Below, piece by piece: positions 34,250 to 42,731 of a stretch of 64,000 nt of DNA; within the stretch, counting starts at the first letter, position 1, and every line of letters begins with the position of its first letter. The position numbers and the translations under genes were made by a program. This stretch comes from Streptomyces sp. NRRL WC-3605 (GTDB lineage: Bacteria > Actinomycetota > Actinomycetes > Streptomycetales > Streptomycetaceae): assembly GCF_001509795.1 (NCBI RefSeq), contig NZ_LLZN01000091.1:186001-250000 (forward strand), read 5' to 3'. Under the pieces are notes generated by a model. It was not told the DNA's origin and did no database searches. It saw only the letters and a list, made by a program, of their open reading frames with translations.

Positions 34250-35478
34250 CCGCCGCAGGAGGGACCGACCACCCCATGACCGCGCCCGGCGGCCCGGAGG
34301 TCTGGGACGAACGCGCCGAGGAGTGGCTCACGGCCGGCGCCGAGGGCCCCGAGGACCAGGCCGCCCTCGCCGACCCCCTCGACCGTCCCCGCCCGCCCCG
34401 CGCGGGCGCGGACCCCGTGAAGGCCCTGATGCACCGGCACCACGACCTGTGCGCCCGCGCGGTGGACCCCCTGGAGATCGCCGCCGGACTCGAGGCCCAC
34501 GGCATCACCGACCGCACCGCCGCCCGCTTCCGGCACCGGGACGTGTTCTCGCTGGCCGAGGAGATGTACGCGCGCGTGCCCCGCGACGGGGACGCGCCCG
34601 ACGACCCCGCCCCCGTCGCACCGCCGCGCGTACGCGCCGACTGGGTGCTGCTCACCCTCCTGCCCGGCGCGCTCGGCACGGCCACCCTGGCCGCCGTACG
34701 TCTCACCCACGGCCAGACCCGGCTGATCGCGGCCGCCGTGGGAGCGCTCGCCGTGCTCCTCGCCCTGCGCGCGGCCCTCTCCAGGGGCCCGCTGTCGACC
34801 GCGCACACCACCCGCCCGACGGCGACCTGGACGGGCTGGCTCCTCGGCTACGCCCTGCTCGGCGACGGCCTCCTGCGCGCGGCCCTCACCGGAGGACCCG
34901 ACACCCTGCCCGGCGGCGGCGCCGAGGGCTCCTGGCCCCTGACCACCGCGCCCCTCCTGGCCCTCGCGCTCTCCTGCGCCCCCGCGGCCTGGTGCGCGCA
35001 CCTCCTCGCCGTACGGGCCCGCCGCACGCTGTCCTCCAGCCGGGCACTGGCCGACTTCGCCACCTCGGTGCAGCCGCTGCTGCTGGCCGCGTTCGCCGCC
35101 TACGTCGGTGCCCTCGCGGCCCTCACCGCCGCGACCGCCGCGGCCCTGGACGAGCCCGCCGCCTACCCGGCGACCCTCACGCTGGGCGCCCTGCTCTTCC
35201 TCGCCCGGCTCCTCACCGTGCACGGCTTCACCCACGCCCCGGCGCTCGTCCTGACCGCCACCGCCGCGGCCGAGGCGACGGCCCTCGCCAGTGTCTTCGG
35301 GGCCCGCCTTCCGGGCTGCGCGTGGCTGGCGGCCCCCACCCGGGCGCTCGCCGACGCCTGGGGTCCCGCAGCCGTCCCGGTCCTCGCCTGCGGCGCAGCC
35401 GCCCTGGCCCTGCTGCTCCACGCGAGCCGCACCCTGACCCGGGCGTCGGCCCACGCGGCGGGGGAGGACCGGTGGTGA
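34246..35478 (+). CDS. Polytopic membrane protein of the glycan locus
   Basis: 410 residues. A soluble N-terminus (~1-120) with HRHHDLCARAVDPLEIAAGL and ITDRTAARFRHRDVFSLAEE is followed by about nine to ten hydrophobic spans. GGAGG six bases before ATG 34246 fixes the start. I do not recognise a transporter family; by position it would be the exporter or a synthase membrane partner, the role that PelG/PelE play in Pel systems, but no similarity is visible by eye. Alanine/leucine content is very high. Confidence 0.75.
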   Translation: MTAAGGTDHPMTAPGGPEVWDERAEEWLTAGAEGPEDQAALADPLDRPRPPRAGADPVKALMHRHHDLCARAVDPLEIAAGLEAHGITDRTAARFRHRDVFSLAEEMYARVPRDGDAPDDPAPVAPPRVRADWVLLTLLPGALGTATLAAVRLTHGQTRLIAAAVGALAVLLALRAALSRGPLSTAHTTRPTATWTGWLLGYALLGDGLLRAALTGGPDTLPGGGAEGSWPLTTAPLLALALSCAPAAWCAHLLAVRARRTLSSSRALADFATSVQPLLLAAFAAYVGALAALTAATAAALDEPAAYPATLTLGALLFLARLLTVHGFTHAPALVLTATAAAEATALASVFGARLPGCAWLAAPTRALADAWGPAAVPVLACGAAALALLLHASRTLTRASAHAAGEDRW

Positions 35479-35687
35479 GCGCCGGCGGACGGCGACCCGG
35501 CGTTTCGGCGGCGCAGGGCTCGCGGCCGTGCCTCCGCCCCCGCCGCCCCGCCACGCCCCGCCTGTCCTGCTTCTCCCACCACCTCTGGCCCCCGGCCCGA
35601 ACCGCCGGAGGCACCCCGACGAAGGAGAGACCTCCCATGACCACCTCCCGACCCGACCTCCCCTCGGCCCCGGGAGCCGCGCGATGA
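35475..35687 (+). CDS. Short coupled ORF between membrane protein and epimerase
   Basis: GTG 35475 overlaps the membrane-protein stop (GTGA) and the frame stays open for 70 codons to TGA 35685-35687, which overlaps the epimerase ATG 35684. An internal ATG at 35637, seven bases after AAGGAGAG, gives MTTSRPDLPSAPGAAR and has the best ribosome site in the region. Composition (Arg/Pro-rich) is not protein-like for the first 54 codons. It most likely serves translational coupling to the epimerase. Confidence 0.35.
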   Translation: MSAGGRRPGVSAAQGSRPCLRPRRPATPRLSCFSHHLWPPARTAGGTPTKERPPMTTSRPDLPSAPGAAR

Positions 35688-36694
35688 GAGTCCTGCTGAT
35701 CGGAGCCAACGGCTATCTCGGCCGCTTCGTCGCCGACCGTCTCCTCGCCGACCCCGCCGTCCAGCTCACCGCGCTGGGCCGCGGCGACGACGCGGACGTC
35801 CGGTTCGACCTCGCGTCCGGCAGCCCCGGTGCCCTCACCCGCTTCCTCGACGCGGTCCACCCCGGCGTCGTCGTCAACTGCGCCGGCGCCACCCGCGGCG
35901 GCGCCCGCGAGCTCACCCGGCACAACACCGTCGCCGTCGCCACCGTCTGCGAGGCCCTGCGGCGCAGCGGCTGCGGCGCCCGGCTCGTGCAGATCGGCTG
36001 CGGTGCCGAATACGGCCCGAGCCAGCCCGGCTCCTCCACGGCCGAGGACGCCGTGCCCCGCCCCGGAGGCCCGTACGGCGTCAGCAAGCTCGCCGCCACC
36101 GAGCTCGTCCTCGGGTCGGGTCTCGACGCCGTCGTGCTGCGGGTGTTCTCGCCCGCGGGGCCCGGCACCCCGGCCGGCTCCCCGCTCGGCCGTCTCGCCG
36201 AGGCCATGCGCCGGGCCATGCAGTCCGGCGACGGCGAGTTGAAGCTCACCGGGCTCGGGGCGCAGCGGGACTTCGTCGACGTGCGGGACGTCGCCCGCGC
36301 CGTCCACGCCGCCTCCCTCTCGGCGGCGCAGGGCGTCATCAACATCGGCTCCGGGCGCGCCGTCCGGCTGCGCGACGCCGCCGCCGTCCTCGCCCGGGTG
36401 GCCGGGTACGGCGGCGCCCTGCACGAACTCGACGGCCCGCCAGGGCCGCTGCGCGCCACGATCGGCCACCCCCGGGGCGACTCGGACCACGCGGCGCACG
36501 GCCCGCACGGCACCCACGCCGGTCACGCGGGTCACGTGGGCCACAACGCCGCGCCCGTGGCCTACCCGGACGGCTGCGGCAGCTGGCAGCAGGCCGACGT
36601 GCGCACCGCCCGCGACCGGCTGGGGTGGCGCCCCCGCATCAGCCTCGAGGAGTCCCTGGGCGACATCTGGATGGAGGCGGCATGCCGTATCTGA
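35684..36694 (+). CDS. NAD-dependent epimerase/dehydratase (SDR)
   Basis: 336 residues. The Rossmann motif LIGANGYLGRFVADRLL is at the very N-terminus; the catalytic YxxxK is in GPYGVSKLAA (~138); FVDVRDVARAVHAAS is the usual sugar-nucleotide epimerase helix. A histidine-rich insertion (HGPHGTHAGHAGHVGHN, ~residues 268-290) interrupts the C-terminal domain and could bind metal. ATG 35684 is coupled to the short upstream ORF. In the locus it probably supplies the sugar nucleotide for the GT, in analogy to UDP-glucose/N-acetylglucosamine 4-epimerases. Confidence 0.85.
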   Translation: MRVLLIGANGYLGRFVADRLLADPAVQLTALGRGDDADVRFDLASGSPGALTRFLDAVHPGVVVNCAGATRGGARELTRHNTVAVATVCEALRRSGCGARLVQIGCGAEYGPSQPGSSTAEDAVPRPGGPYGVSKLAATELVLGSGLDAVVLRVFSPAGPGTPAGSPLGRLAEAMRRAMQSGDGELKLTGLGAQRDFVDVRDVARAVHAASLSAAQGVINIGSGRAVRLRDAAAVLARVAGYGGALHELDGPPGPLRATIGHPRGDSDHAAHGPHGTHAGHAGHVGHNAAPVAYPDGCGSWQQADVRTARDRLGWRPRISLEESLGDIWMEAACRI

Positions 36695-37587
36695 CCGGTA
36701 CCCCCACGACGACCGCGAGCACGGACCTGCGCCCGGGGCTCGGCATCCCCGGCCTGGCCCACCCCCTGCTCGCGCCCGCCGAGTGGGCGGAGCTGACCCG
36801 CCCCGGCGCCCCCGTGCACTGGGCCGTCCTCAACGTCGCCGACGGCCCCGGCACCCAGCCCGACCCCCACTGCCTGGAGGCGGCCGGCCGGCTCCGCAAC
36901 GCGGGCGTCCGCGTCCTCGGCCACCTGGACGCCTCCCGTCTGGACACGAGCCGCCTGGACACCGCCCGGTTCGACACGGCCCGGTTCGACACGACCCGCT
37001 TCGACACCGCCCGTGCCGGCGCGGCGCGTTCGCGTGCGACGGGCCCACGGGCGACGGGCTCAGGCGGGCCGGGCCGGGGCCCCTCCCGAGGGGGCGGCGG
37101 CCGGAGCCTGGGCGACCTGATGTCCGAGGCCCAGCGGTACGTCGACTGGTACCGGGTCGACGGCTTCTACCTCGACCGCTGCCCGATCGAACGCGCCGAC
37201 CTGCCCGAGACCCGCCGCGCGGTCGGCACGCTGCGCGCGCTGCGTGACAAGGCCCACATCGTCCTCGGCCACGGCACCCACCCCCACCCCGGATACGCCG
37301 AGTGCGGCGACCAGCTCGTCACGTTCTCCGGGCCCTGGTCCGAGTACCGCTGGTCGCAGGTGGCGGAGTGGACGGCCGACTATCCGCCGGGCCGCTTCTG
37401 CCACTTGGTCCACGGAGTGCCGCGCGGACACCTGGACGAGGCGATGCGCATCGCGCGCTGGCAGGGTGCCGCGACCGTCTGGTTCACCGACCGCACCGAC
37501 CGCGGCGGGCGCACCGACCCCTGGGAGGCCATGCCCGGCTACTGGGACGACATCGTCTCGCGGATCGGAACAGGTGTCTCGGAATGA
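36682..37587 (+). CDS. Spherulin-4-like glycoside hydrolase
   Basis: 301 residues. The TIM-barrel motifs of spherulation-specific family 4 are visible: VHWAVLNVADGPG near the start, AGVRVLGHLD, and VDWYRVDGFYLDR with the conserved DG-x-x-x-D. Related enzymes (GH135/GH114/GH166) cut galactosaminogalactan or Pel. Between the second and third motifs is a low-complexity insertion of RFDTA-type pentapeptides and Arg/Gly-rich sequence (~residues 86-150). There is no signal peptide, so a cytoplasmic role or atypical export must be considered. ATG 36682 overlaps the epimerase by 13 nt, with GGAGG five bases upstream. Confidence 0.82.
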   Translation: MPYLTGTPTTTASTDLRPGLGIPGLAHPLLAPAEWAELTRPGAPVHWAVLNVADGPGTQPDPHCLEAAGRLRNAGVRVLGHLDASRLDTSRLDTARFDTARFDTTRFDTARAGAARSRATGPRATGSGGPGRGPSRGGGGRSLGDLMSEAQRYVDWYRVDGFYLDRCPIERADLPETRRAVGTLRALRDKAHIVLGHGTHPHPGYAECGDQLVTFSGPWSEYRWSQVAEWTADYPPGRFCHLVHGVPRGHLDEAMRIARWQGAATVWFTDRTDRGGRTDPWEAMPGYWDDIVSRIGTGVSE

Positions 37588-37606
37588 AAAAGGCCGTGGC
37601 ACTGTT
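37581..37606 (+). promoter_or_regulatory. SigR-type promoter of moeZ
   Basis: GGAAT (37581-37585), 18 bp, GTT (37604-37606), matching the SigR consensus apart from the base before GGAAT. The -35 overlaps the last codons of the spherulin-like gene. Transcription would begin near 37613, about 38 nt before GTG 37651. moeB/moeZ was reported as a SigR target in S. coelicolor, to my recollection. Confidence 0.75.
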
Positions 37607-37650
37607 ACGAGGAGAACAAATGTAGTGATCGACCGACCAACGGAGTCTCC

Positions 37651-38829
37651 GTGTCGCTGCCACCCCTGGTCGAGCCCGCTTCAGAGCTCACCGTAGACGA
37701 GGTTCGCAGGTACTCCCGCCACCTGATCATCCCCGACGTCGGGATGGACGGGCAGAAGCGGCTGAAGAACGCCAAGGTGCTCTGTGTGGGCGCCGGCGGC
37801 CTGGGCTCGCCGGCGCTGATGTACATGGCCGCGGCGGGCGTCGGCACGCTCGGCATCGTGGAGTTCGACGAGGTCGACGAGTCGAACCTCCAGCGCCAGA
37901 TCATCCACAGCCAGGCCGACATCGGCCGCTCCAAGGCCGAGTCCGCCCGTGACTCCGTCAAGGGCATCAACCCGTACGTGAACGTGGTCCTTCACGAGGA
38001 GCGGCTCGAGGCCGACAACGTGATGGACATCTTCAGCCAGTACGACCTGATCGTCGACGGCACGGACAACTTCGCGACCCGCTACCTGGTCAACGACGCC
38101 TGCGTGCTGCTGAACAAGCCGTACGTGTGGGGCTCGATCTACCGCTTCGACGGCCAGGCCTCCGTGTTCTGGTCCGAGCACGGCCCGTGCTACCGCTGCC
38201 TCTACCCGGAGCCCCCGCCGCCGGGCATGGTCCCCTCCTGCGCCGAGGGCGGCGTCCTGGGCGTGCTCTGCGCGTCCATCGGCTCCATCCAGGTCAACGA
38301 GGCCATCAAGCTCCTCGCGGGCATCGGCGACCCGCTGGTCGGCCGCCTCATGATCTACGACGCCCTGGAGATGCAGTACCGCCAGGTCAAGGTCCGCAAG
38401 GACCCGAACTGCGCGGTCTGCGGCGAGAACCCGACCGTCACCGAGCTCATCGACTACGAGGCCTTCTGCGGCGTCGTGTCCGAGGAGGCCCAGGAGGCGG
38501 CGGCCGGCTCGACGATCACTCCCAAGCAGCTCAAGGAGTGGATCGACGACGGCGAGAACATCGACATCATCGATGTCCGCGAGGTCAACGAGTACGAGAT
38601 CGTCTCGATCCCCGGCGCCCGCCTGATCCCGAAGAACGAGTTCCTCATGGGCACCGCCCTGGAGACCCTCCCGCAGGACAAGAAGATCGTCCTGCACTGC
38701 AAGACGGGTGTCCGCAGTGCGGAGGTCCTGGCGGTCCTGAAGTCCGCGGGCTTCTCGGACGCGGTCCACGTCGGCGGCGGCGTCATCGGCTGGGTCAACC
38801 AGATCGAACCGAACAAGCCGGTCTACTGA
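37651..38829 (+). CDS. moeZ: MoeZ: E1-like adenylyltransferase/rhodanese fusion
   Basis: 392 residues. The ThiF/MoeB domain has GAGGLGSPALMYMAAAG (~47) and the zinc pairs CYRCLYP (~181) and CAVCGEN (~254); the C-terminal rhodanese domain has persulfide cysteine LHCKTGVRSAE (~350). It adenylates the C-terminal GG of ubiquitin-like sulfur carriers (MoaD, CysO, ThiS) and converts it to thiocarboxylate for molybdopterin, cysteine or other sulfur-containing product pathways. GTG 37651 follows GGAG. Controlled by the SigR-type promoter upstream, fitting its link to thiol metabolism. Followed by a strong terminator. Confidence 0.95.
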   Translation: MSLPPLVEPASELTVDEVRRYSRHLIIPDVGMDGQKRLKNAKVLCVGAGGLGSPALMYMAAAGVGTLGIVEFDEVDESNLQRQIIHSQADIGRSKAESARDSVKGINPYVNVVLHEERLEADNVMDIFSQYDLIVDGTDNFATRYLVNDACVLLNKPYVWGSIYRFDGQASVFWSEHGPCYRCLYPEPPPPGMVPSCAEGGVLGVLCASIGSIQVNEAIKLLAGIGDPLVGRLMIYDALEMQYRQVKVRKDPNCAVCGENPTVTELIDYEAFCGVVSEEAQEAAAGSTITPKQLKEWIDDGENIDIIDVREVNEYEIVSIPGARLIPKNEFLMGTALETLPQDKKIVLHCKTGVRSAEVLAVLKSAGFSDAVHVGGGVIGWVNQIEPNKPVY

Positions 38830-38859
38830 CCGAGGCTCCCGCCGACCAGCGGGACCGAG

Positions 38860-38899
38860 GAAGCCCACGGCTCTGAACTACTCAGATGCCGTGGGCTTC
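38860..38899 (+). terminator. moeZ terminator
   Basis: GAAGCCCACGGC (38860-38871) pairs with GCCGTGGGCTTC (38888-38899); the stem continues inward with TCTGA/TCAGA, one bulged T and a 5-nt loop. TGTCGTTGT follows. Confidence 0.85.
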
Positions 38900-38993
38900 T
38901 GTCGTTGTCGGTCGGCGCCGGTTGGCCTCGCACGGCCCAGAGACGGCCGAGTTCGCCGAGCTGGGCTGAGCCGCCTCCGTTGTCAGTGCGTGC

Positions 38994-39110
38994 GGGTACG
39001 GTGCGCTCGCCATCAAGGGCAACCCGAAGGGAACGGCGTATGCGGCCAGTTGGCCGGGCGCGGATGTGATCGGCGATCAGAGGGTGATGATCGACGCCTT
39101 CACGTCACTG
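38994..39110 (+). pseudogene. Possible protein remnant downstream of moeZ
   Basis: One plus-strand frame reads ALAIKGNPKGTAYAASWPGA then DVIGDQRVMIDAFTSLAQ, which looks protein-like, but there is no start or matching stop and the frame runs into the antisense of the small membrane gene. Family unknown. The rest of 38900-39104 shows nothing. Confidence 0.25.
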
Positions 39111-39275
39111 GCCCAGCCGCCTCTGTCGTGCGTACCGGCGGACCACCACAGTGATCGCCGCCAGCAGCGCCACCGCCCAGATGCCGGTCTCCACGCCGCC
39201 CATGCTGCTGCCGAGTGCCAGCAGCAGTGCGAACACTGCGACGATCAGCACCAGGCTCACGATCAGGTCACGCAT
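39105..39275 (-). CDS. 56-residue membrane hairpin protein
   Basis: ATG 39275 to TGA 39105, with GGGGGTAGGACG directly upstream. Two hydrophobic spans, LIVSLVLIVAVFALLLALG and GIWAVALLAAITVVV, are separated by SSMGGVET, and the C-terminus is basic (RRYARQRRLGQ), so both ends are probably cytoplasmic. No family known. It lies 86 bp before the stop of the S33 peptidase on the same strand order (downstream of it). Confidence 0.6.
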   Translation of the reverse strand: MRDLIVSLVLIVAVFALLLALGSSMGGVETGIWAVALLAAITVVVRRYARQRRLGQ

Positions 39276-39361
39276 CGTCCTACCCCCCCACGTCTGCGGG
39301 CTTCTGCCCGGCGTTCATGATCGCAGCGGGTTGCCGTCGCGTACAGATCTTGGGCGAGTCG

Positions 39362-40909
39362 TCAGGAGCAGACCTTGCCGTCCTTCGGGACGGTGCCCTT
39401 GAGCAGGTACGCGTTGACCGTGGAGTCCACGCAGTCGCTGCCCTTGCCGTACGCGGAGTGGCCCTCGCCCTTCCAGGTGAGCATCACGCCGACCCCCTTG
39501 CCGAGTTCGTCGGCCATGCGGCGCGTCCCCTCGTAGGGGGTCGCCGGGTCGCCGGTGTTGCCGACGAGGAGGATCGGGGCCGAGCCCGCGGCGCTCACCT
39601 CCGGGGTGTCGTACTGACCGGACACCGGCCAGTCGTGGCACCAGCCGGCCGTGTCCCAGCCCAGCATCGGGCCGAACACGGGCGAGACCTTCTCGAAGCG
39701 CGGCAGCAGCTCCTTCGCGTCCTCGGCCGTCGGGCGCTGCTTGTCGTCCAGGCACGATATGACCCGCTGCGAGTGGCTGCCCGTGCCGTACCTCCCCGAC
39801 GCCTCACGGTCGTTGTACTCGTCGGCGAGGGCCAGGAGTTCGGTGCCGTCGCCCTGTTGGGCCGCCTGGAGCGCGCTGGTCAGGGTCGGCCAACCGGCCT
39901 TGCTGTACAGCGGCCTGATGATGCCGGTGAGCGCGAGCGACTCGGTGAGTTTGCGGCTCGACGACGTCGGCAGCGGATCCGCGTCGATCCGCTTCAGCAG
40001 GTCGACCACCTCACGGGTGCCCGCCTCCGCGCTCTTGCCGGTGGACTTCAGGTAGTTGTTGAGCGCGCGCTGGAAGCCCAGCGCCTGGTTCTCGGCGTGG
40101 CCCGCCGCGTCGGCGCTCGGGTCGACCACCGCGTCGAGGACGATCCGCCCGACGTTCTTCGGGAAGAGGTGGGCGTAGACGCCGCCCAGTTCGGTGCCGT
40201 ACGAGATGCCGAAGTAGTGGGTCTTGCGGTCGCCGAGCACCTGGCGCATCAGGTCCATGTCCCGCGCGGTGTCCGTGGTCGACACGTGCGCAATGAGGGA
40301 GCCCCCGGCCTTCTGGCAGCCCTTGCCGAAGTCCCCGGCGTCACGGAAGTACGCCGTCTCCTCCGCCGGGGTGTCCGGCGTCAGATCGACGGCCTCGGAC
40401 GCCTGGATCTCCTGGTCTCGGCGACAGCGCACGCCCTCGCTGGCCCCCACTCCGCGCGGGTCCCAGCTCACCAGGTCGTAGTGCTCGCGCAGCGCGGACG
40501 CGCCCGCCGAGTACCAGGGCAGGGTGGCGATGCCCGAGCCGCCGGGGCCGCCGAAGTTGAACAACAGGGAGCCGATGCGGTCGTCCCCGGTGGCCTTGGC
40601 GCGGATCAGCGCGAGATCGATCGTCCTGCCCTCGGGCTTCTTCCAGTCCAGCGGTGCCTTGAGCGTCGCGCACTGCCACTCGCCGCCCGGTGCGGGCGAG
40701 CCCGCAGTGGCCTTGCAGCGCCCCCAGTCCAGGTCCTGCGAGGTCAGAGAGGAGGGCAGCGCCGGCTCGGAACTCTTGGCCGGCGCCGAGGCGCTGCTGC
40801 CGCCCGTGTCCCCGTCGGACTTCGGGTCGTCCGACGAGCCCCCGCTGCACCCGGTCGCGAGCAGCGCGGCGGCAGCCGTCAGAGCCGTCCACCGTACGAA
40901 CCGTGCCAT
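39362..40909 (-). CDS. Secreted S33-type tripeptidyl aminopeptidase, copy 1
   Basis: 515 residues. Lipoprotein signal with LLATGC (Cys ~21), then a Ser/Asp-rich linker and an alpha/beta-hydrolase of the SlpD/SlpE type: NFGGPGGSG oxyanion region, nucleophile in YFGISYGTELGG (~224), acid in GNTGDPATP and His in GEGHSAYGKG. Cysteine pairs (e.g. CLDD, WCHDW, SDCVDS, KVCS at the end) probably form disulfides. Such enzymes remove tripeptides from peptides outside the cell. ATG 40909 opens the signal peptide. A paralogue of the same length lies just upstream. Confidence 0.9.
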   Translation of the reverse strand: MARFVRWTALTAAAALLATGCSGGSSDDPKSDGDTGGSSASAPAKSSEPALPSSLTSQDLDWGRCKATAGSPAPGGEWQCATLKAPLDWKKPEGRTIDLALIRAKATGDDRIGSLLFNFGGPGGSGIATLPWYSAGASALREHYDLVSWDPRGVGASEGVRCRRDQEIQASEAVDLTPDTPAEETAYFRDAGDFGKGCQKAGGSLIAHVSTTDTARDMDLMRQVLGDRKTHYFGISYGTELGGVYAHLFPKNVGRIVLDAVVDPSADAAGHAENQALGFQRALNNYLKSTGKSAEAGTREVVDLLKRIDADPLPTSSSRKLTESLALTGIIRPLYSKAGWPTLTSALQAAQQGDGTELLALADEYNDREASGRYGTGSHSQRVISCLDDKQRPTAEDAKELLPRFEKVSPVFGPMLGWDTAGWCHDWPVSGQYDTPEVSAAGSAPILLVGNTGDPATPYEGTRRMADELGKGVGVMLTWKGEGHSAYGKGSDCVDSTVNAYLLKGTVPKDGKVCS

Positions 40910-41043
40910 GCCGTGTCCCCCCTCGCGGGCCCTCCGCACCGTGCAGCGGAGGGCGGTCCGGCCATACTAGGCGGATCACGGAAAGCCCGTCGGACCCTGT
41001 GGATAACTGTCTGACCTGCGAATATGCAAGGGATTGGCGAGTT

Positions 41044-42591
41044 TCACCCGCAGACCGTCCCGGCCGGGGGCACCTTCCCGTCCAGCAGATAGCCGTTCAC
41101 CGCGCCCCGTACGCACTTGTTGTCGCTCTCGTACGCCCCGTGCCCCTGTCCCTTGTAGGTCATCTCGACGCCCACCCCGTCGCCCAGCGCCCGCGCCATC
41201 TTCCGGGCTCCCCCGTAGGGGGTGGCGGGGTCGCCGGTGTTGCCCACGACGAGGATCGGTGCCGAACCGGGCGCGCTGACGTCGGGGTGATCCGCGGCGC
41301 CGGGCACGGCCCAGTCGGTGCAGCTGAGCATCGACCAGGCGAGGGCGTCGCCGAAGAGATCCGAGGCCTTCTGGAACAGCGGCAGCCGATCCTCCACGAA
41401 CGCCGGGGTGTAACGGGGCTTGTCGTCGGCGCAGTTGATCGAGACGTTCGCGGCGGTGCTGTTGTTGTACTCGCCGTTCTCGCTGCGCCCGTTCAGCGAG
41501 TCGGAGAGCAGCATCAGGGTGCTGCCGTCCCCGTCGTACGCCTGCTCAAGACCCTCCGTCAGGTAGGGCCAGAAGTCCTTGGAGTACAGCGCCTGCACGA
41601 TGCCGTTGGTGGCGTCCGTCTGCGTGAGCTCGCGCGGGAAGATGCCCTTGATCGGCTTGCCGTCGAGGTCCTTCAGCAGTGTGGCGATGCGGTTCTCGAC
41701 GTCCTCGGGGGTGTCGCCGATCGGGCAGTCCTCGGCCTGGGAGGTGCAGTCCTCGGCGAAGTTGTCGAGGGCGAGCTGGAAGCCCCGGGCCTGGGCGAGC
41801 GATTCCTGCTCGGGGGTCTGGGTCGGATCGACCACCGCGTCGAACACCGCCCGTCCGACCTTCTCGGGGAACAGGTGGGCGTAGACGCCGCCGAGTTCCG
41901 TGCCGTACGAGATGCCGAAGTAGTGGAGCTTGTCGTCGCCCAGGACCTGGCGCATCAGGTCCATGTCGCGGGCCGCCTCGGTGGTGCCGACGTGCGGGAG
42001 CATCTCGCCGGAGTTCTTCTCGCACGCGTTGTTGAAGTCCCTTGTGCTGTCGACGAGCTCGGTGCGCTCGGCCGCGTCGTCCGGTGTCGCGTCCTGCTGG
42101 AAGTAGGCGTCGAGCTGCTGGTCGTCCTCGCACCACACGGGCGCGCTGCGGCCGACCCCGCGCGGGTCGAAGCTCACCAGGTCGTAGCGGGTGCGCAGGG
42201 TCTCGTAGGACTCGCCGAAGGCCGGAAGCGTGGTGACGCCGGAGCCGCCCGGCCCGCCGAAGTTGAAGATCAGGGAGCCGATGCGGCGGTTCTCGGGGCC
42301 GGTGGTCCTCACCCGGATCAGCTCGAGCTCGATGGTGTCGCCCTTGGGGTCGTCCCAGTCGCGCGGCGCCTTCATCCTGGCGCACTGCCAGGTGCCGTCG
42401 TCCGGCAGCGGCGAAGGGCTGCCCCCGCCTCCCTGCGCCTGCGACGGCGCCGGGCAGTCCCGCCACGTCAGTTCCTGCGCCGTCAGATCGCGGTCACCGG
42501 AGTCGTCGTCCCCGCAGGCCGCCAGCGCGGAGGCCAGCAGCAGGGCGGCGGCGGTCAGGGTGGCGGCGCGCAGCCGGGGCGGGTTCGGCAT
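41044..42591 (-). CDS. Secreted S33-type tripeptidyl aminopeptidase, copy 2
   Basis: 515 residues, the same length as its neighbour and similar throughout. Lipobox ALAACG (Cys ~24); NFGGPGGSG; YFGISYGTELGG (Ser); GNTGDPATP (Asp); GQGHGAYES (His). It differs in the linker and in an extra cysteine loop, CTSQAEDCPIGDTPED. The minus strand has CAGGAT six bases before ATG 42591, a leaderless arrangement, so this copy has its own promoter. The pair is an old tandem duplication and probably differs in peptide preference. Confidence 0.9.
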   Translation of the reverse strand: MPNPPRLRAATLTAAALLLASALAACGDDDSGDRDLTAQELTWRDCPAPSQAQGGGGSPSPLPDDGTWQCARMKAPRDWDDPKGDTIELELIRVRTTGPENRRIGSLIFNFGGPGGSGVTTLPAFGESYETLRTRYDLVSFDPRGVGRSAPVWCEDDQQLDAYFQQDATPDDAAERTELVDSTRDFNNACEKNSGEMLPHVGTTEAARDMDLMRQVLGDDKLHYFGISYGTELGGVYAHLFPEKVGRAVFDAVVDPTQTPEQESLAQARGFQLALDNFAEDCTSQAEDCPIGDTPEDVENRIATLLKDLDGKPIKGIFPRELTQTDATNGIVQALYSKDFWPYLTEGLEQAYDGDGSTLMLLSDSLNGRSENGEYNNSTAANVSINCADDKPRYTPAFVEDRLPLFQKASDLFGDALAWSMLSCTDWAVPGAADHPDVSAPGSAPILVVGNTGDPATPYGGARKMARALGDGVGVEMTYKGQGHGAYESDNKCVRGAVNGYLLDGKVPPAGTVCG

Positions 42592-42731
42592 GATCCCATC
42601 CTGCGGTCGTGCGGGGCGCGGCGCCCGGGACACGGGCCGTACGAGGTACGGCGGCGCCACGCTCGTCCGGTGCCCCTCGACCGTACGGCGCCCGGCATGG
42701 AGTACGTCCCCACGGCCCGCCGGCCGGCGTC

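Noticed and set aside
32433..37587. Calling the glycan locus a true pel operon
   Set aside because: PelD, PelG and the deacetylase are absent, and the membrane protein shows no recognisable Pel similarity by eye.
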